Assembly: GCA_027324025.1 (NCBI GenBank)
Contig: DAHVYW010000012.1
Span: 20,610-84,609, forward strand
From: JAJZQD01 sp021847735
Lineage (GTDB): Bacteria > Bacillota > Thermincolia > Thermincolales > UBA2595
Length of the DNA: 64,000 bases
Direction: 5' to 3'
In this document: positions 63,923-64,000 of the stretch, one piece after another
Position numbering within the stretch: the stretch's first letter is position 1
How the letters are laid out: the number at the start of each line of letters is the position of its first letter
Translations under genes and position numbers: made by a program
Notes under the pieces: model-generated
What the model was told of the DNA's origin: nothing
Seen by the model: the letters and a program-made list of their open reading frames with translations, nothing else
Databases searched by the model: none

Positions 63923-64000
63923 TTATTCCTAAATCTCCTTTCTGGTTTTCTTTCATAATTTGCCTCTTTTTATTAGTTTATAACCTTATTTTGAGCAGAT

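Overview
The window reads as the chromosome of a spore-forming, flagellated anaerobic Firmicute, most likely a Desulfotomaculum/Pelotomaculum-type member of the Peptococcales. Evidence: spoIIID, spoIID, spo0F, a Spo0E-like phosphatase, sleB and ypeB; a flhO/flhP flagellar pair linked to mbl; an F-type ATP synthase operon with atpZ/atpI; indolepyruvate:ferredoxin oxidoreductase; a T-box leader; and Gram-positive Shine-Dalgarno sites with many TTG and GTG starts. The genus is an inference. No rRNA, tRNA or CRISPR array was found.

Layout. 1-8.5 kb (minus strand): spoIID - spoIIID - mbl - flhO - flhP, preceded by ywmB - murA. A 1.88 kb insertion sequence sits exactly between mbl and flhO, and the empty site can be reconstructed to the base. 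9-16.2 kb: atpZ-I-B-E-F-H-A-G-D-C, whose c subunit carries a Na+-type ligand set. 16.5-24.5 kb: wecB, glyA, rpiB, ywlE, tsaC/sua5, prmC, prfA, a DUF1385 gene, rpmE. 24.6-37.6 kb: a radical SAM protein, a LysM/M23 peptidase, rho, two DUF2062 membrane proteins, a glpX - tal - fba gluconeogenic block, a zinc-ribbon protein, spo0F, a Yip1-like protein, sppA, pyrG, rpoE.

37.8-44.7 kb is the accessory part: a plus-strand Spo0E-like gene, a cyclophilin gene with 95 internal codons inverted in place, a 36-residue peptide resembling the N-terminus of ATP synthase subunit b, palindromic repeats, argS with a DUF1934 gene, a structured non-coding region, a decayed OFA-family transporter pseudogene and a two-gene membrane cassette of unknown function. 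44.7-50.8 kb: a 2-oxoacid/aromatic amino acid module (iorB, iorA, a paaK-type CoA ligase, an aminotransferase, an Lrp regulator). The last two lie behind a consensus promoter and a T-box whose specifier reads as Ala (GCC).

50.8-64 kb: a UbiB-like kinase, copZ, a sporulation-type histidine kinase with a degenerate receiver domain, a class A penicillin-binding protein, ypeB-sleB, a broken ferritin-like gene, a ferredoxin-like membrane protein, an intact ferritin-like protein, a DUF1287 protein with an unusual start, and a DEAD-box helicase.

Dispersed short repeats run through the window. The most striking is a 117-bp element in three nearly identical copies (8859, 21240, 35331), each predicted to fold into three hairpins and each placed next to or near a gene end. 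Several other repeat families are long inverted-repeat elements of the MITE type. Fresh-looking rearrangements (IS insertion, in-place inversion, transporter decay, repeat spread) suggest an actively rearranging genome.
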